Below are positions 40,182-50,575 of a stretch of DNA of 64,000 nucleotides, piece by piece. Source of the stretch: Bacteroidota bacterium. GTDB lineage: Bacteria; Bacteroidota; Bacteroidia; Bacteroidales; Paludibacteraceae. A program made the translations under genes and the position numbers. Every line of letters begins with the position of its first letter. Position 1 is the stretch's first letter. The DNA lies in assembly GCA_023459355.1 (NCBI GenBank), contig JAEWUM010000045.1, forward strand, positions 1 to 64,000. Reading direction: 5' to 3'. The notes beneath the pieces were generated by a model. That model saw nothing but the letters and a program-made list of their open reading frames with translations. It searched no databases and had not been told where the DNA came from.

Positions 40182-40841
40182 ATGAGAAAATCCATTTTCA
40201 AAAAAATCTTCTTTGTCATGCTGACTTCAGTTTTTTCAACCATGACTTACGCACAACTTATTGCGTGGCAGTTTGCAGTGCCAACTGAACTTACTGGTAA
40301 AGAAGTTTCAGTTATGGCAACAACTGTAGATCCTGCAATAGAGGCAACAAAACTTACACGAGGCCCTAATGCCAAAGCAGGTCCCGGTAATGCCAGAGGC
40401 TTCAGTGGAAACCTTCCGTATGACAAAACAAAAGCTGATGCCCGCAAATCCGGAGCATATTATCAGTTCGTTGTAAAAGTAAAACAAGGTTACCAGGTTT
40501 CTTTGTCTGAATTAAATGTCATTCTGAGAAGGCAGGAAAATTCAGCCTATATTTATCGTTGGATGTATAGTTTGGACGGAAAGAAATTTAAAGAAATAGG
40601 AGAAAATGATCTGGAAATTTCAGATTTGTCCAATAATGGAATAAAACAACCAGCCATAAATCTCAGTGCTTATTCTGACTTGCAAAATATTAAAGGTGGT
40701 AAAGAAGTGGTGTTCAGAATTTATGCATGGGGTGCAACGCCAATGGAAAAAGCGAAACGTGCATTTGGCTTTGGAAAGTCAAATATTAAAGGAAGTAAAG
40801 TTCTTTGGGTAAATGGCACCTCTGAGAAAATTGATCAATGA
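40182..40841 (+). CDS. Single SRG-domain exported protein
   Basis: 219 residues: a signal peptide (about 1-24; ends TYAQ) and one full SRG domain (LIAWQFAVP, KLTRGPNAK, YYQFVVKV, YRWMYSLDG, SAYSDLQN, FRIYAWG, FGFGKS). Unlike its three paralogues it has no T9SS tail, so it should stay periplasmic or use another route. It shows that the domain is a stand-alone folding unit. Its stop overlaps the YhcH start by four bases (ATGA), which couples the two. Confidence 0.75.
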   Translation: MRKSIFKKIFFVMLTSVFSTMTYAQLIAWQFAVPTELTGKEVSVMATTVDPAIEATKLTRGPNAKAGPGNARGFSGNLPYDKTKADARKSGAYYQFVVKVKQGYQVSLSELNVILRRQENSAYIYRWMYSLDGKKFKEIGENDLEISDLSNNGIKQPAINLSAYSDLQNIKGGKEVVFRIYAWGATPMEKAKRAFGFGKSNIKGSKVLWVNGTSEKIDQ

Positions 40842-41425
40842 GAGGAAAAAATATCATTATAGTGTTAATTGGTTTGCTTCAAATAACCATATTCTCCAAT
40901 ACCATGTCAGCCAATAATCGTGTTAGAATCTCTGAAGGAATGATTAAAAGCCCATTCAAAGTACCATCGGATAGCTCAGTAGACCTCAGGCTTTTTGAAG
41001 ATCATTATCGTCAATTCCCGGATCGATGGGATATCGCATTCGATTATTTAAGTAATAATAATCTGATTGATCTCCCCTGTGGAAAAACAGAGTTGAGTAA
41101 AGATGTTTATGTAACTGTGAGTGAATATCTAACAAAAGAAAAACAGGATGCATTGTATGAATGCCATAAGAAATACATTGATTTGCAATATATTGTAATT
41201 GGAAATGAATACATTGGATTTACTAACAGTAGTCCTGAAAAAGAGCTGATCCCATATGATGAAGGAAAAGATATAACATTCTATGATGATAGGGGAGGGA
41301 AACTATTACATGCAAATCCAGAGGTTTATTTCATTTTTTTTCCAACCGATTTACATCAACCATGCATTCAATATAATCTGAGTTCTAAAGTGAAAAAAAT
41401 TGTAGTAAAAATTAAATTTAAATAA
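40838..41425 (+). CDS. YhcH/YjgK/YiaL (NanQ-like) protein with a signal peptide
   Basis: 195 residues. The YhcH family beta-barrel is marked by ECHKKYIDLQYIVIGNEYIG, IPYDEGKDITFYD and FFPTDLHQPCIQ. E. coli NanQ (YhcH) has been reported to be a sialic acid anomerase, and relatives act on other sugars. Here a hydrophobic leader (NIIIVLIGLLQITIFSN) points to export, whereas the known enzymes are cytoplasmic, so a periplasmic anomerase working on freshly released sugar is the likely role. It sits between the SRG-domain gene and a sialidase-fold gene. Confidence 0.82.
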   Translation: MRGKNIIIVLIGLLQITIFSNTMSANNRVRISEGMIKSPFKVPSDSSVDLRLFEDHYRQFPDRWDIAFDYLSNNNLIDLPCGKTELSKDVYVTVSEYLTKEKQDALYECHKKYIDLQYIVIGNEYIGFTNSSPEKELIPYDEGKDITFYDDRGGKLLHANPEVYFIFFPTDLHQPCIQYNLSSKVKKIVVKIKFK

Positions 41426-41432
41426 ATTAGAA

Positions 41433-42749
41433 ATGAATACAATAAAATCAGTTTTTTATGTGGTTCTGTTATTTTGTTTTACTCAAAATACGTTTTCACA
41501 ATATCCGATTCGTCCTTTGGCCCAGGATTATGTGCTTATAGCAAAATCAGAGGATCCAAAAAATCAACCTTTATATTCTCCCAGTATATTAAGACTTTCT
41601 TCTGGAAGGTTGGTCATCTCTTACACTCAGGCACAGAAAAAGGAGAGTGTCGAAGCTGACTGTCAGGTGTTTCTTACTTCCGATGATGGTGGTAAAACCT
41701 GGATAAAAAGAGGCGAAAATACGGAAGCACTACAAGGAAGAATATTTGAAGCAAATGGTATTCTGTATTATATAGCAACAGGAGCCGGATTACCTATTTG
41801 TAAATCAACAGATAATGGCAACACATGGAGTAGTCATAACTATTTGACTTCAAAAAGTAAAACCTGGCAACAAACAGCTGCAAATGTTTGGTATGCAAAT
41901 GGAAATGTTTATTTAGAGATGGAATGGAGAGCCCGTGTAATCAATGCATGGGGTGCTGGAGAAAAAGCAGTTGTTGTTTTAAAAGGGAAAATAACTGACG
42001 ATCTTACTCAGGCATCAAACTGGACATTCTCAAGTCCCCTTAACTATGGTGATATTATACCTTGTTACCGGGAAAACAAACCCAAAATTGAATACTTTGG
42101 AATACCGTTCTACGAGCAAGCATATCCCGATAGAAATTTGATTGCACCGGGAAGAAGCTTTTCTCCAATGGGTTGGGCAGAAGGGAATATTATTCAAATT
42201 TTAGACCCTAATCACTATTGGTACGATGATTCCGGTAATACATTTCATGTTTTCATGAGGACGCTGACCGGTATGACGAATTATGGTGCAGTATGTAAAG
42301 TGGTAGAAAATGAAAATGGTACAATGACAACGATGTTGGAAACAGCCCCCTCAGGTAAAAAAATATTATATTTACCAATGCCGGGTGGACATAACAGGTT
42401 TCATCTTCTTTATGATACCCAAACCAAAACATATTGGTTATTGTCCAATCAAACCACCGATTCTATGACAAAAGCAGAATTTCTTGCGTCAGACCGCCAC
42501 GACTTAGGATACGGAGAGAGAAACAGATTGGTATTACATTTCTCTAAAAATATGGTAGATTGGTGCTTTGCCGGATTGGTGGCTATCGGTGAAACTCAAA
42601 AGGAAGCCAGAAGTTATGCTGCTATGGATTTCGATGGCGAAGATATTGTAATTTTATCTCGTAGCGGTGACCCTGATTCACACACAGCTCATGAGACAAA
42701 TATGATTACATTTCATCGTGTGAAAAATTTCAGAGAATTAATTTACTGA
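41433..42749 (+). CDS. Exported sialidase-fold (BNR/Asp-box) propeller protein
   Basis: 438 residues with a signal peptide (about 1-22; ends TFSQ). Asp-boxes ([17 protein letters not shown]) and repeated propeller strands show the sialidase fold. [19 protein letters not shown] is in the FRIP position but without FRIP. A distinctive [19 protein letters not shown] segment and a C-terminal [15 protein letters not shown] match the same broad family as the other propellers in this locus, but it has no accessory domain and no T9SS tail. It may act in the periplasm on imported fragments. Glycosidase activity is likely; specificity is unknown. Confidence 0.75.
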   Translation: MNTIKSVFYVVLLFCFTQNTFSQYPIRPLAQDYVLIAKSEDPKNQPLYSPSILRLSSGRLVISYTQAQKKESVEADCQVFLTSDDGGKTWIKRGENTEALQGRIFEANGILYYIATGAGLPICKSTDNGNTWSSHNYLTSKSKTWQQTAANVWYANGNVYLEMEWRARVINAWGAGEKAVVVLKGKITDDLTQASNWTFSSPLNYGDIIPCYRENKPKIEYFGIPFYEQAYPDRNLIAPGRSFSPMGWAEGNIIQILDPNHYWYDDSGNTFHVFMRTLTGMTNYGAVCKVVENENGTMTTMLETAPSGKKILYLPMPGGHNRFHLLYDTQTKTYWLLSNQTTDSMTKAEFLASDRHDLGYGERNRLVLHFSKNMVDWCFAGLVAIGETQKEARSYAAMDFDGEDIVILSRSGDPDSHTAHETNMITFHRVKNFRELIY

Positions 42750-42783
42750 TAGTCAAAAAGTAGTAATTATTAAAATAACAAGA

Positions 42784-44559
42784 ATGAATAATAATTTTCC
42801 TAAAATCGGAATAAGACCAGTAATTGATGGTCGCATGGGAGGGATAAGAGAATCGTTGGAAGAAACAACCATGAATCTTGCCAGGTTGGTAGCTAATTTA
42901 TATGAAAAAGAGTTGCATTATCCTGATGGCACACCGATTAAGTGTATTATTGCTGATACTTGTATCGGGGGAGTAAAAGAGGCGGCAGATTGTGCCTCCA
43001 AATTTGAAAAAGAAAATGTGGGACTTTCTCTCTCTGTTACTCCTTGTTGGTGTTATGGTTCTGAGACGATTGATATGAATCCATTAATTCCAAAAGCAAT
43101 ATGGGGTTTTAACGGAACTGAAAGGCCCGGTGCAGTATATTTGGCAGCTGCTCTGTCGGCACACAATCAAAAAGGACTACCTGCATTTGGTATTTATGGA
43201 AGGGATGTCATGGATGCCGGCAGCACTGAAATACCTCAGGATGTGAGAGCAAAACTTTTACATTTTGCTAAAGCTGGTTTGGCAGTGGCAATGATGCGTG
43301 GAAAATCGTACCTGGCGATTGGATCTGTTTCGATGGGAATCGCAGCTTCTATTGTAAACCCTGATTTTCTTCAGGAATATTTGGGAATGAGAACTGAATA
43401 TGTTGATACAGTTGAAATTTTACGCCGTATTCAACTTGGAATCTACGACAAAGAAGAGTTTGAAAAAGCAATGCAGTGGACCAAAGCCAATTGCATGAAA
43501 AATGAAGGAGAAGACTACAATCCTCCACATTTGAAACGTAGTCGCGAAGAAAAAGATAAGGATTGGGAATTTGTGGTAAAAATGACACTGATAATGCGTG
43601 ACTTAATGATAGGTAATCCAAAACTGAAGGCCATGGGATTCGGAGAAGAAGCTATGGGGCACAACGCCATTGCCGGAGGTTTTCAGGGGCAGCGTCAGTG
43701 GACAGACTTCCTGCCAGATGGAGATTTTTCAGAAGCGATTCTGAACTCTTCGTTCGATTGGAATGGTATCAGAGAAGCATTCACATTTGCTACTGAAGAT
43801 GATCATCTGAATGGAATCAGCATGTTGTTTGGTCATCTGCTTACCAATACTGCTCAGATTTTTGCGGATGTGAGAACTTACTGGAGCCCCGAAGCAATTG
43901 AAAGAGTAACAGGATGGAAACCGGATGGGATATTAAAAGAAGGAGCTATTCATCTTATCAACTCAGGTTCGTGTACATTGGATGGTACAGGTCAGCAAAG
44001 CGATAAAGAGGGTAAACCTGTGATGAAGCCATTTTGGGAAATTACTGAAGAAGAGGTCTCGAAAATGCTTGAGGCAACTACATGGTATCCGGCTTCACTT
44101 GAGTATATGCGTGGTGGAGGTTATTCTTCAAAATTTTTAACCAAATCAGGAATGCCTGTTACCATGTGCCGTTTAAATCTGATAAAAGGACTTGGACCTG
44201 TATTGCAAATAGCTGAAGGATGGACTGTTACTTTCCCGGAACATGTATTTGATGTTATTGATAAAAGAACTGATAAAACCTGGCCTTCAACATTTTTTGT
44301 TCCCAGATTAACAGGAGAGAAACGATTTAAAGATGTTTATTCTGTCATGAACAACTGGGGGGCTAACCACGGAGCAATAAGTTTTGGCCATATAGGTGCC
44401 GACTTAATTTCACTGGCATCGATGTTATCGATCCCGGTAAGCATGCATAATGTGGATGATGATAAAATTTTCCGTCCAAGTGCCTGGAGTGCTTTTGGTT
44501 CAGATAATGAAGGAGCAGACTACAGGGCATGTGTAAATTATGGCCCGATTTATAAGTAA
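42784..44559 (+). CDS. fucI: L-fucose isomerase
   Basis: 591 residues, the normal length. It interconverts L-fucose and L-fuculose (and D-arabinose and D-ribulose) in the cytoplasm with Mn2+. Seen are the start [22 protein letters not shown], the central [31 protein letters not shown] segment with the metal-binding Glu and Asp, and SFGHIGADL towards the end with the His ligand. It lies inside the enzyme cluster and predicts that the glycan contains L-fucose or that D-arabinose is used. Confidence 0.95.
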   Translation: MNNNFPKIGIRPVIDGRMGGIRESLEETTMNLARLVANLYEKELHYPDGTPIKCIIADTCIGGVKEAADCASKFEKENVGLSLSVTPCWCYGSETIDMNPLIPKAIWGFNGTERPGAVYLAAALSAHNQKGLPAFGIYGRDVMDAGSTEIPQDVRAKLLHFAKAGLAVAMMRGKSYLAIGSVSMGIAASIVNPDFLQEYLGMRTEYVDTVEILRRIQLGIYDKEEFEKAMQWTKANCMKNEGEDYNPPHLKRSREEKDKDWEFVVKMTLIMRDLMIGNPKLKAMGFGEEAMGHNAIAGGFQGQRQWTDFLPDGDFSEAILNSSFDWNGIREAFTFATEDDHLNGISMLFGHLLTNTAQIFADVRTYWSPEAIERVTGWKPDGILKEGAIHLINSGSCTLDGTGQQSDKEGKPVMKPFWEITEEEVSKMLEATTWYPASLEYMRGGGYSSKFLTKSGMPVTMCRLNLIKGLGPVLQIAEGWTVTFPEHVFDVIDKRTDKTWPSTFFVPRLTGEKRFKDVYSVMNNWGANHGAISFGHIGADLISLASMLSIPVSMHNVDDDKIFRPSAWSAFGSDNEGADYRACVNYGPIYK

Positions 44560-44573
44560 TTATAATTAATTAT

Positions 44574-44605
44574 ACTGTGTATGCTTTGAAAAAAGCGTAC
44601 ACAGT
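44574..44605 (+). other. Stable RNA hairpin with GAAA tetraloop between fucI and the giant esterase gene
   Basis: A 14-bp stem, ACTGTGTATGCTTT with its complement (one G-U pair), closes a GAAA loop. No U-tract follows (AATAAAACTTT), so it is a weak terminator candidate. It may be an mRNA processing or stability element that sets different expression for genes before and after it. Confidence 0.5.
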
Positions 44606-44626
44606 AATAAAACTTTAAAGAAAACC

Positions 44627-47600
44627 ATGAAACTTAGAATCTTCAACCTGCTTGCACTTTTGTTTTGCATTATTCCAACTGTGGTTTCAATAGATCAGAT
44701 GACAGTAATGATAGATGCAACATCAACTGATATGATCGAAGTGCGGAACTTTGAACAAGGTAAACAACTGTTTACAAACAGAACCAATGCAGCTATCAAT
44801 ACGATACCGGTTGGCTTTGAAGGTTATAAAATGCTTTCAAGTGGTGGAGGTACTGAAATAACCGGTACCATTAAAGCAGCTGCTGATGGTCAGATATATA
44901 TTGCTGCCAGATATACTGAATCTTTTGAGGGTTGGACCAAATTAACCGGATACGACTTTACTTATGCATCGACTAATTCTCTTATGTCAATATTTTATAA
45001 AGATGTTCAGAAAAATGAAATTGTAACAATCCCTGTAAATACTGATTTTAGAGGAGTAACACCTATTGCAAAGAATATTATCTGGCTCAATCAGGAGGAA
45101 TTGATTCCGGACTCAATGCAGGTTACCTTTCAGACCAAGGATAACTTTCAAAAAAGTGTGCTGACAAATGGAGCTCTGTATTTTCTAAATAGAAATTATA
45201 CAATTTACGGTGTTCCTGAAGAGTTTCTGAATTATGAATTTCTACTTGCAAATGCTGGCGTAGCAAATGATGGGACTGCTAACAGTGGAACCTATATACC
45301 ATCTGCTGATGGAGAAATATATTTAATTGGGAGAAGTGGCGTTGCAGTTACGGGTTGGACAGCTATTCCCGGAACGGAGTTTTATTATGATGCAGGGAGT
45401 AGTATAGGGGCGTTATCTATGTTTAAAAAAAGTGTTTTTGCAGGTGATAAAGTTGAAATCCCATTTGTGGATAATTTTCAGGAACTAAGACCTCTGGCAA
45501 AAACAATTGTATTAGAGAAAATAATTCCTGCTGACTCAATGTCTGTAACCTTCGAAATAGCAGAAGATGATAATGGGAGCTTTCTTAAATCCACTTTCGA
45601 TGAAAATGCAATACTGTTTACAAACAGAACTTATGAAATATATGGCATACCAACTTCTTTTAAAGGATATGATTTTCTTGCAAGTGAAGGAGCTAAGGTT
45701 GATAGGGGAGTAATTATTCCGTCGTCAAGTGGTTTTGTTTATGTTATTGCCAAATCAGGAGGATTAAATGGTTGGCAGGAGGTTGAAAATTCACAGTTTT
45801 CATACAATGTTACACAACCAACGCAAATGAGCATTTACAGGAAACAGGTAAATGCCGGTGAGAGGATTGAACTTCCATTGGTTGATAACTTTCAGGGTGT
45901 AACTCCAATTGCGAAGGAAATAAACCTGACATTATTGCCTAAGGTAAAGGATGCAAGGCTTGAATCTATAAAAGTAGATGGTGAAAATATCCCCGGTTTT
46001 ATGAGTGAAACACAGGAATATGAAATAATGTTACCATATAATTATAATCAGATTCCACTGATTGAGTCAATTGCAAAAATACCAGGAGCCACAGTTACTA
46101 TTCAGTCAGTTGAAGACCCAAGAGGAACTGAAGAGGAACGAACAGCATATATCAGTGTAAAATCAACAGATGCTTCTTATACAAAAAAATATACGGTACA
46201 ATTTAAGGTATTACCTCCATTGGATCTTTTTTTGTGTATCGGACAATCAAACATGGCAGGATATGCTCCTTTGGATGAAATTAAGGGAGACCTGCTTCCT
46301 GTTGACAATGCTTATTTATTCAATAATGTAAATAAATTTGAACAGGCAGTTAATCCGTTAAACAGGTATTCAACTGTTGTAGCAAGCAGTTCCAAAGCAT
46401 TACTTGGTCCATCATATTCTTTTGCAAAGTCAATCACTATGCGGTCCGATAAACCTGTCGGGATTATTGTGAATGCCCGTGGAGGGTCTTCTATCGAAAA
46501 CTGGACAAAAGGTGGTACCGGAAGCGAAAAGGACACACTTTATCAACCAACAATTGAAAGGGCGCTTGAGGCAAAAAAATGGGGCACTTTCAAAGGAATA
46601 ATCTGGCACCAGGGAGAGGCAAATAAAAGTGAAGCATCGTTATATCCGGGAAAATTAAAACAGTTTGTTGCCGATTTGCGTGCAGATTTAAATGATCCCG
46701 ATTTGCTTTTTGTAGCGGGTCAAATAGGAACTTTTGGATTAAATGTTACTGATTTTAATCAAATGATTGACACAATATCATCGTTTATTGAAAATGCTGA
46801 TTGTGCTTCTTCAGAGGGTTTGACAAATATTGAAGGTGATAATAATCATTTTGATAGAGACGGGGCTTTAGAATTGGGGGAACGATATGCCCGTATTGTT
46901 TCGGATAGACTTTATTTGCCTGATCAGGTGGTTGTTAAAATTGAAACCGATGCGGGAATTTTTACGAAAAAGATATTAAGTTCTCAGGTTGAATTGTTTA
47001 TGAACAGACCTGCATACATTATCACAAACGAGACCTTTTCTGGTTTTGATAACTTTGAGTTTCTATCCAGTAATGCCGGCGAAACAGAAAAAGGGGTGAT
47101 GATTCCCGAAACTGATGGCAGACTCTACATAATTGCAGACAAGGGACTTTCAATTGCTGGCTGGACTCAAATGTTTGGTGCCGATATTTATTATACCGGA
47201 GCTGAATTATCTGTATATTACAAACAAGTAAGTGCAGGAGATCGGATTCCTATACCAGAAATATCAAATTTTAAAGGAATTACTCCTGTTGCCAAAAATA
47301 TCAACCTGATTGAAATTTTACCGGCACGGGATGCACGTATTGATTCGGTATTCTTAGATGGAAAATATTTAAATGGTTTCGATAAAAATATACTTACTTA
47401 TAATTATTACTTACCATATAGTGCAATAAATGGTCCTGAGATTACAGTTAAAACACATGCAGAAGGGGCTGTCTATACAGTTACAAATGCAATCAATATT
47501 GAAAGTAGTCACACTGCTGAAAGAATAAGTTCAATTCAGGTTGTTTCTGCTGATCAAACGGTTACACTGACTTACAATATTATATTTGAAAAATTGCCTT

Positions 47601-48544
47601 ACATGGATTTGTTTTTATGCATCGGTCAGTCAAATATGGCAGGGGCAGCACCTCTTGATGCATTAAAAGGAGACTATGACGATGTTGAAGATGCTTACTT
47701 GTTTAATTCAAATGGTTTATTTGAAAAGGCAAAAAATGGCATGAACCGATATGCAAATGTTCTTACATCAACAAATCAGTATTATGGTCTTACTTACCAG
47801 TTTGCAAAAAGAATAGTATCTGGCACGAATAGTAAGATTGGTCTGATTGTGAATGCCCGTGGAGGTTCTTCCATCGAATTATGGGACAAGGACGGGACTG
47901 ATCCCGGCGATACATTATATACTAAAACGATTGAACGTACATTAGATGCACGTAAATGGGGACGCTACCGGGCTGTGTTATGGCATCAGGGTGAAGCCAA
48001 CAGGACAAGTGTCAGTTCCTATCCTTCACAGTTGGTAAAGTTGGTTAATAACTTAAGACAAGATATCGGAGAACCGGATTTGTTATTTGTTGCAGGACAA
48101 ATCGGTCAGTGGAGATCAGATAATGCTGACTTTAATACGATGATTAGTGGGATATCATCATTTGTCGATAATTCAGCATGTGCCTTGTCTGATGGTTTAA
48201 TTAACATTACAAATTTAGCGGACGACAACTCGCACTTTAATCGTGATGGCTTAATTGTGTTAGGTAACAGATACGCAGATGTCGTATTGGAGAAATGCTA
48301 TAATACAAGCGGAATCGACAATAAATCAGTAAAATTGGGTTCTGCCATTAGCTATAATGACAAATTATATATTACATGTCCTGAGGAAGGTACATTATGT
48401 GTTGTTTCCGATGTGTCAGGCAAAATTATATTTAAACAAAAAATTAAAGACAGTTTATTGGTTACTATGGATAACAAAGGGATTTATATAGTTTCCTTTA
48501 TGCATGAATATGATTTTCAAAATATAAAGGTTGTAATACATTAA
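44627..48544 (+). CDS. Giant T9SS-secreted tandem SGNH esterase with four GVTPIA domains
   Basis: 1305 residues. After a signal peptide come three copies of a ~125-residue domain (starting about 23, 162 and 303), a cadherin-like/beta-sandwich segment (about 445-528), an SGNH/sialate O-acetylesterase domain (about 530-760), a fourth ~125-residue domain (about 765-895), a second beta-sandwich segment, a second SGNH domain (about 990-1215) and a T9SS tail. Each SGNH unit has GQSNMAG (nucleophile Ser), HQGEAN and a late HF(D/N)RDG with the catalytic His. The layout shows duplication of a whole domain-esterase unit. It should remove acetyl groups from a surface-bound glycan. Confidence 0.78.
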   Translation: MKLRIFNLLALLFCIIPTVVSIDQMTVMIDATSTDMIEVRNFEQGKQLFTNRTNAAINTIPVGFEGYKMLSSGGGTEITGTIKAAADGQIYIAARYTESFEGWTKLTGYDFTYASTNSLMSIFYKDVQKNEIVTIPVNTDFRGVTPIAKNIIWLNQEELIPDSMQVTFQTKDNFQKSVLTNGALYFLNRNYTIYGVPEEFLNYEFLLANAGVANDGTANSGTYIPSADGEIYLIGRSGVAVTGWTAIPGTEFYYDAGSSIGALSMFKKSVFAGDKVEIPFVDNFQELRPLAKTIVLEKIIPADSMSVTFEIAEDDNGSFLKSTFDENAILFTNRTYEIYGIPTSFKGYDFLASEGAKVDRGVIIPSSSGFVYVIAKSGGLNGWQEVENSQFSYNVTQPTQMSIYRKQVNAGERIELPLVDNFQGVTPIAKEINLTLLPKVKDARLESIKVDGENIPGFMSETQEYEIMLPYNYNQIPLIESIAKIPGATVTIQSVEDPRGTEEERTAYISVKSTDASYTKKYTVQFKVLPPLDLFLCIGQSNMAGYAPLDEIKGDLLPVDNAYLFNNVNKFEQAVNPLNRYSTVVASSSKALLGPSYSFAKSITMRSDKPVGIIVNARGGSSIENWTKGGTGSEKDTLYQPTIERALEAKKWGTFKGIIWHQGEANKSEASLYPGKLKQFVADLRADLNDPDLLFVAGQIGTFGLNVTDFNQMIDTISSFIENADCASSEGLTNIEGDNNHFDRDGALELGERYARIVSDRLYLPDQVVVKIETDAGIFTKKILSSQVELFMNRPAYIITNETFSGFDNFEFLSSNAGETEKGVMIPETDGRLYIIADKGLSIAGWTQMFGADIYYTGAELSVYYKQVSAGDRIPIPEISNFKGITPVAKNINLIEILPARDARIDSVFLDGKYLNGFDKNILTYNYYLPYSAINGPEITVKTHAEGAVYTVTNAINIESSHTAERISSIQVVSADQTVTLTYNIIFEKLPYMDLFLCIGQSNMAGAAPLDALKGDYDDVEDAYLFNSNGLFEKAKNGMNRYANVLTSTNQYYGLTYQFAKRIVSGTNSKIGLIVNARGGSSIELWDKDGTDPGDTLYTKTIERTLDARKWGRYRAVLWHQGEANRTSVSSYPSQLVKLVNNLRQDIGEPDLLFVAGQIGQWRSDNADFNTMISGISSFVDNSACALSDGLINITNLADDNSHFNRDGLIVLGNRYADVVLEKCYNTSGIDNKSVKLGSAISYNDKLYITCPEEGTLCVVSDVSGKIIFKQKIKDSLLVTMDNKGIYIVSFMHEYDFQNIKVVIH

Positions 48545-48566
48545 TAAACAGAATGAAATTATTGAA

Positions 48567-50573
48567 ATGAAAAGATGTTTTTTTATCCTGTTTTTATTGG
48601 AAATCAGTCTGTCATTATTTGCCGGATTACCGGAACAAACGGTTATTAAATTTGAAGGTAGCGAGTTTGAGAAAAAAGCATTTGTTAATAAAGCCGTGTT
48701 TTTTACAAACAAAAATTATATAATTGATGGAATACCATCCGGATTCAAAAATTTCGAATTTCTTGCACATAATAGCAACTCAAAAATAAAAGGAACAATA
48801 ATCTCTGATAGAGATGGCTTTGTATATATTATAGCTCCACCCGGCTTGCATTTGGAAGGTTGGCAACAAATAGTAAATTCTGAATTTTCTTATGATGACT
48901 ATAAAAACTCAATTTTAGTTATTTATCAGAAAAAAGTTAAAGCCGGGCAAAGGGTACCTTTACCTGAAATAAACCGGTTTGCAGGTGTTACTCCTATTGC
49001 ATATTCAATTCAATATCAGCAAAAAGGGATAGTAAGAGTTGAAGGTGAATTGATTGATATACGTAAAGCAAGTATTGGGAATCAGGTATTTCCTCAAAAC
49101 AGCACTTTCAGGTTTAATAAGACATTACCCAAAATACTTGAGAATAAAGAGTATACAGTTAGTCTGATTGAAAATAAAGGAGTGGTAAAGATAATGAATG
49201 ATAGCGAGTCTGATGTTTTTATTGCATATAGCTCTGATATATTAAAAAGTAAAGACTGGAAGTATACAGGTGATTCATTCACGATAAGTTCTGCCCGTAA
49301 ATACTATGTATATAAACTGAATGACAAACAGACAGATAATTGGATTGATGTTCCGGAATTTTCGGGAGGTAAAGGATTGGTATCACCAACGCTTGTTTTT
49401 TCTGAAAAAATGCTGTGGAGTAACCCTTTAAAGGTTCCCGGAGTAGTGATTACACGTTCTCAGGATATAAAGAATTTATTTATTACAAATCCAAGCATTG
49501 TGAAATTACCTGACGGAAGGTATCTGGCGTCATGTTCCGGAGCATTACGAACAAAGTCCGTGAAAGGGGGAGTTTCATTCTTTATTTCAGAAGACAGAGG
49601 AGAAACCTGGACAGTTCAATCGGCAAATAGTATTGTGATGACTTTTTGTAATTTGTTTATCCATAAGGGGGAATTGTATCTGATGGGAACAAATCGTGGT
49701 TACAAAGATGTGGTGATATCAAAATCAATAGATTGGGGGAATACATGGTCAAATCCGGTTGATTCACTAAACGGATTACTGGTAAAAGGCGGATTCTATC
49801 ATTCGGCTCCGGTTCCGGTAGTTGTTCATAACGGAAGGATCTGGAGGTCGATGGAAAATTCGGATAACAACAGTGGTGCAAATAAGCGTGCACTTGTTAT
49901 GTCTGCTCCGGCAAATGCTGATCTCTTAAATGCGTCAAACTGGACACTTACAAATGAACTAAGCTTTGAAGTCCCGGATGAAATAAAAAGAAATCGCGAT
50001 TTTAAACAATGGTTAGAAGGTAACGTGCTGGTTGACAGGGAAGGTAAAGTTGTTAATATTTTACGGGTTGATGAGTTAAAAGAAGGAGGTTTTGCTGCCA
50101 TTACACATGTTAATAATGTTGGTAAACTTACTTATCAGGCAGAACATGATTTAATCCAATTTCCCGGTGGTGGAGTGAAATTTACAATCCGTTTCGATTC
50201 TTTAAGTAATAAATATTGGACAATTTCGAATGCTGCATTTGATGAAGACATGATAAAGACTCATAAAGGTAAATATAAAAACGGAGTCCATGCAAGTTTG
50301 TTACGTAACAGGGTTGTGCTGATGTATTCTCATGATTTGAAAAACTGGATTGTAAAAGATACGTTGATAAGTGCTGATAATCCGTTCTTCCATGGTTTCC
50401 AATATACTGATTGGCAATTTGATCGAAGTGATATTATTGCGGTGACAAGAACTGCTTTTGAGGAAGAAAGAGGATTACCTGTACGCCAACATGATGCAAA
50501 TTTTCTCACATTTCATAGATTTAAGGATTTCAGAGAGTCGAAAGTCATAACGATTATTCCGAAAAGAAACTGA
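48567..50573 (+). CDS. GVTPIA-domain protein with C-terminal sialidase-fold propeller
   Basis: 668 residues. A signal peptide (about 1-19), one GVTPIA domain (about 22-145; FFTNKNYIIDGIPSGFKNFEFL to GVTPIA), a linked beta domain (about 150-270; GELIDIRKASIGNQVF) and a sialidase-like propeller (about 290-660) with the Asp-boxes SEDRGETW and SIDWGNTW. TNPSIVKLPDGRYLAS replaces FRIP; YHSAPVPVVVHNGRIWRSME and WLEGNVLVDREGKVVNILRVDE are hallmarks shared with the next gene. No T9SS tail, unlike its neighbour. Likely glycosidase, specificity unknown. Confidence 0.75.
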   Translation: MKRCFFILFLLEISLSLFAGLPEQTVIKFEGSEFEKKAFVNKAVFFTNKNYIIDGIPSGFKNFEFLAHNSNSKIKGTIISDRDGFVYIIAPPGLHLEGWQQIVNSEFSYDDYKNSILVIYQKKVKAGQRVPLPEINRFAGVTPIAYSIQYQQKGIVRVEGELIDIRKASIGNQVFPQNSTFRFNKTLPKILENKEYTVSLIENKGVVKIMNDSESDVFIAYSSDILKSKDWKYTGDSFTISSARKYYVYKLNDKQTDNWIDVPEFSGGKGLVSPTLVFSEKMLWSNPLKVPGVVITRSQDIKNLFITNPSIVKLPDGRYLASCSGALRTKSVKGGVSFFISEDRGETWTVQSANSIVMTFCNLFIHKGELYLMGTNRGYKDVVISKSIDWGNTWSNPVDSLNGLLVKGGFYHSAPVPVVVHNGRIWRSMENSDNNSGANKRALVMSAPANADLLNASNWTLTNELSFEVPDEIKRNRDFKQWLEGNVLVDREGKVVNILRVDELKEGGFAAITHVNNVGKLTYQAEHDLIQFPGGGVKFTIRFDSLSNKYWTISNAAFDEDMIKTHKGKYKNGVHASLLRNRVVLMYSHDLKNWIVKDTLISADNPFFHGFQYTDWQFDRSDIIAVTRTAFEEERGLPVRQHDANFLTFHRFKDFRESKVITIIPKRN

Positions 50574-50575
50574 AA

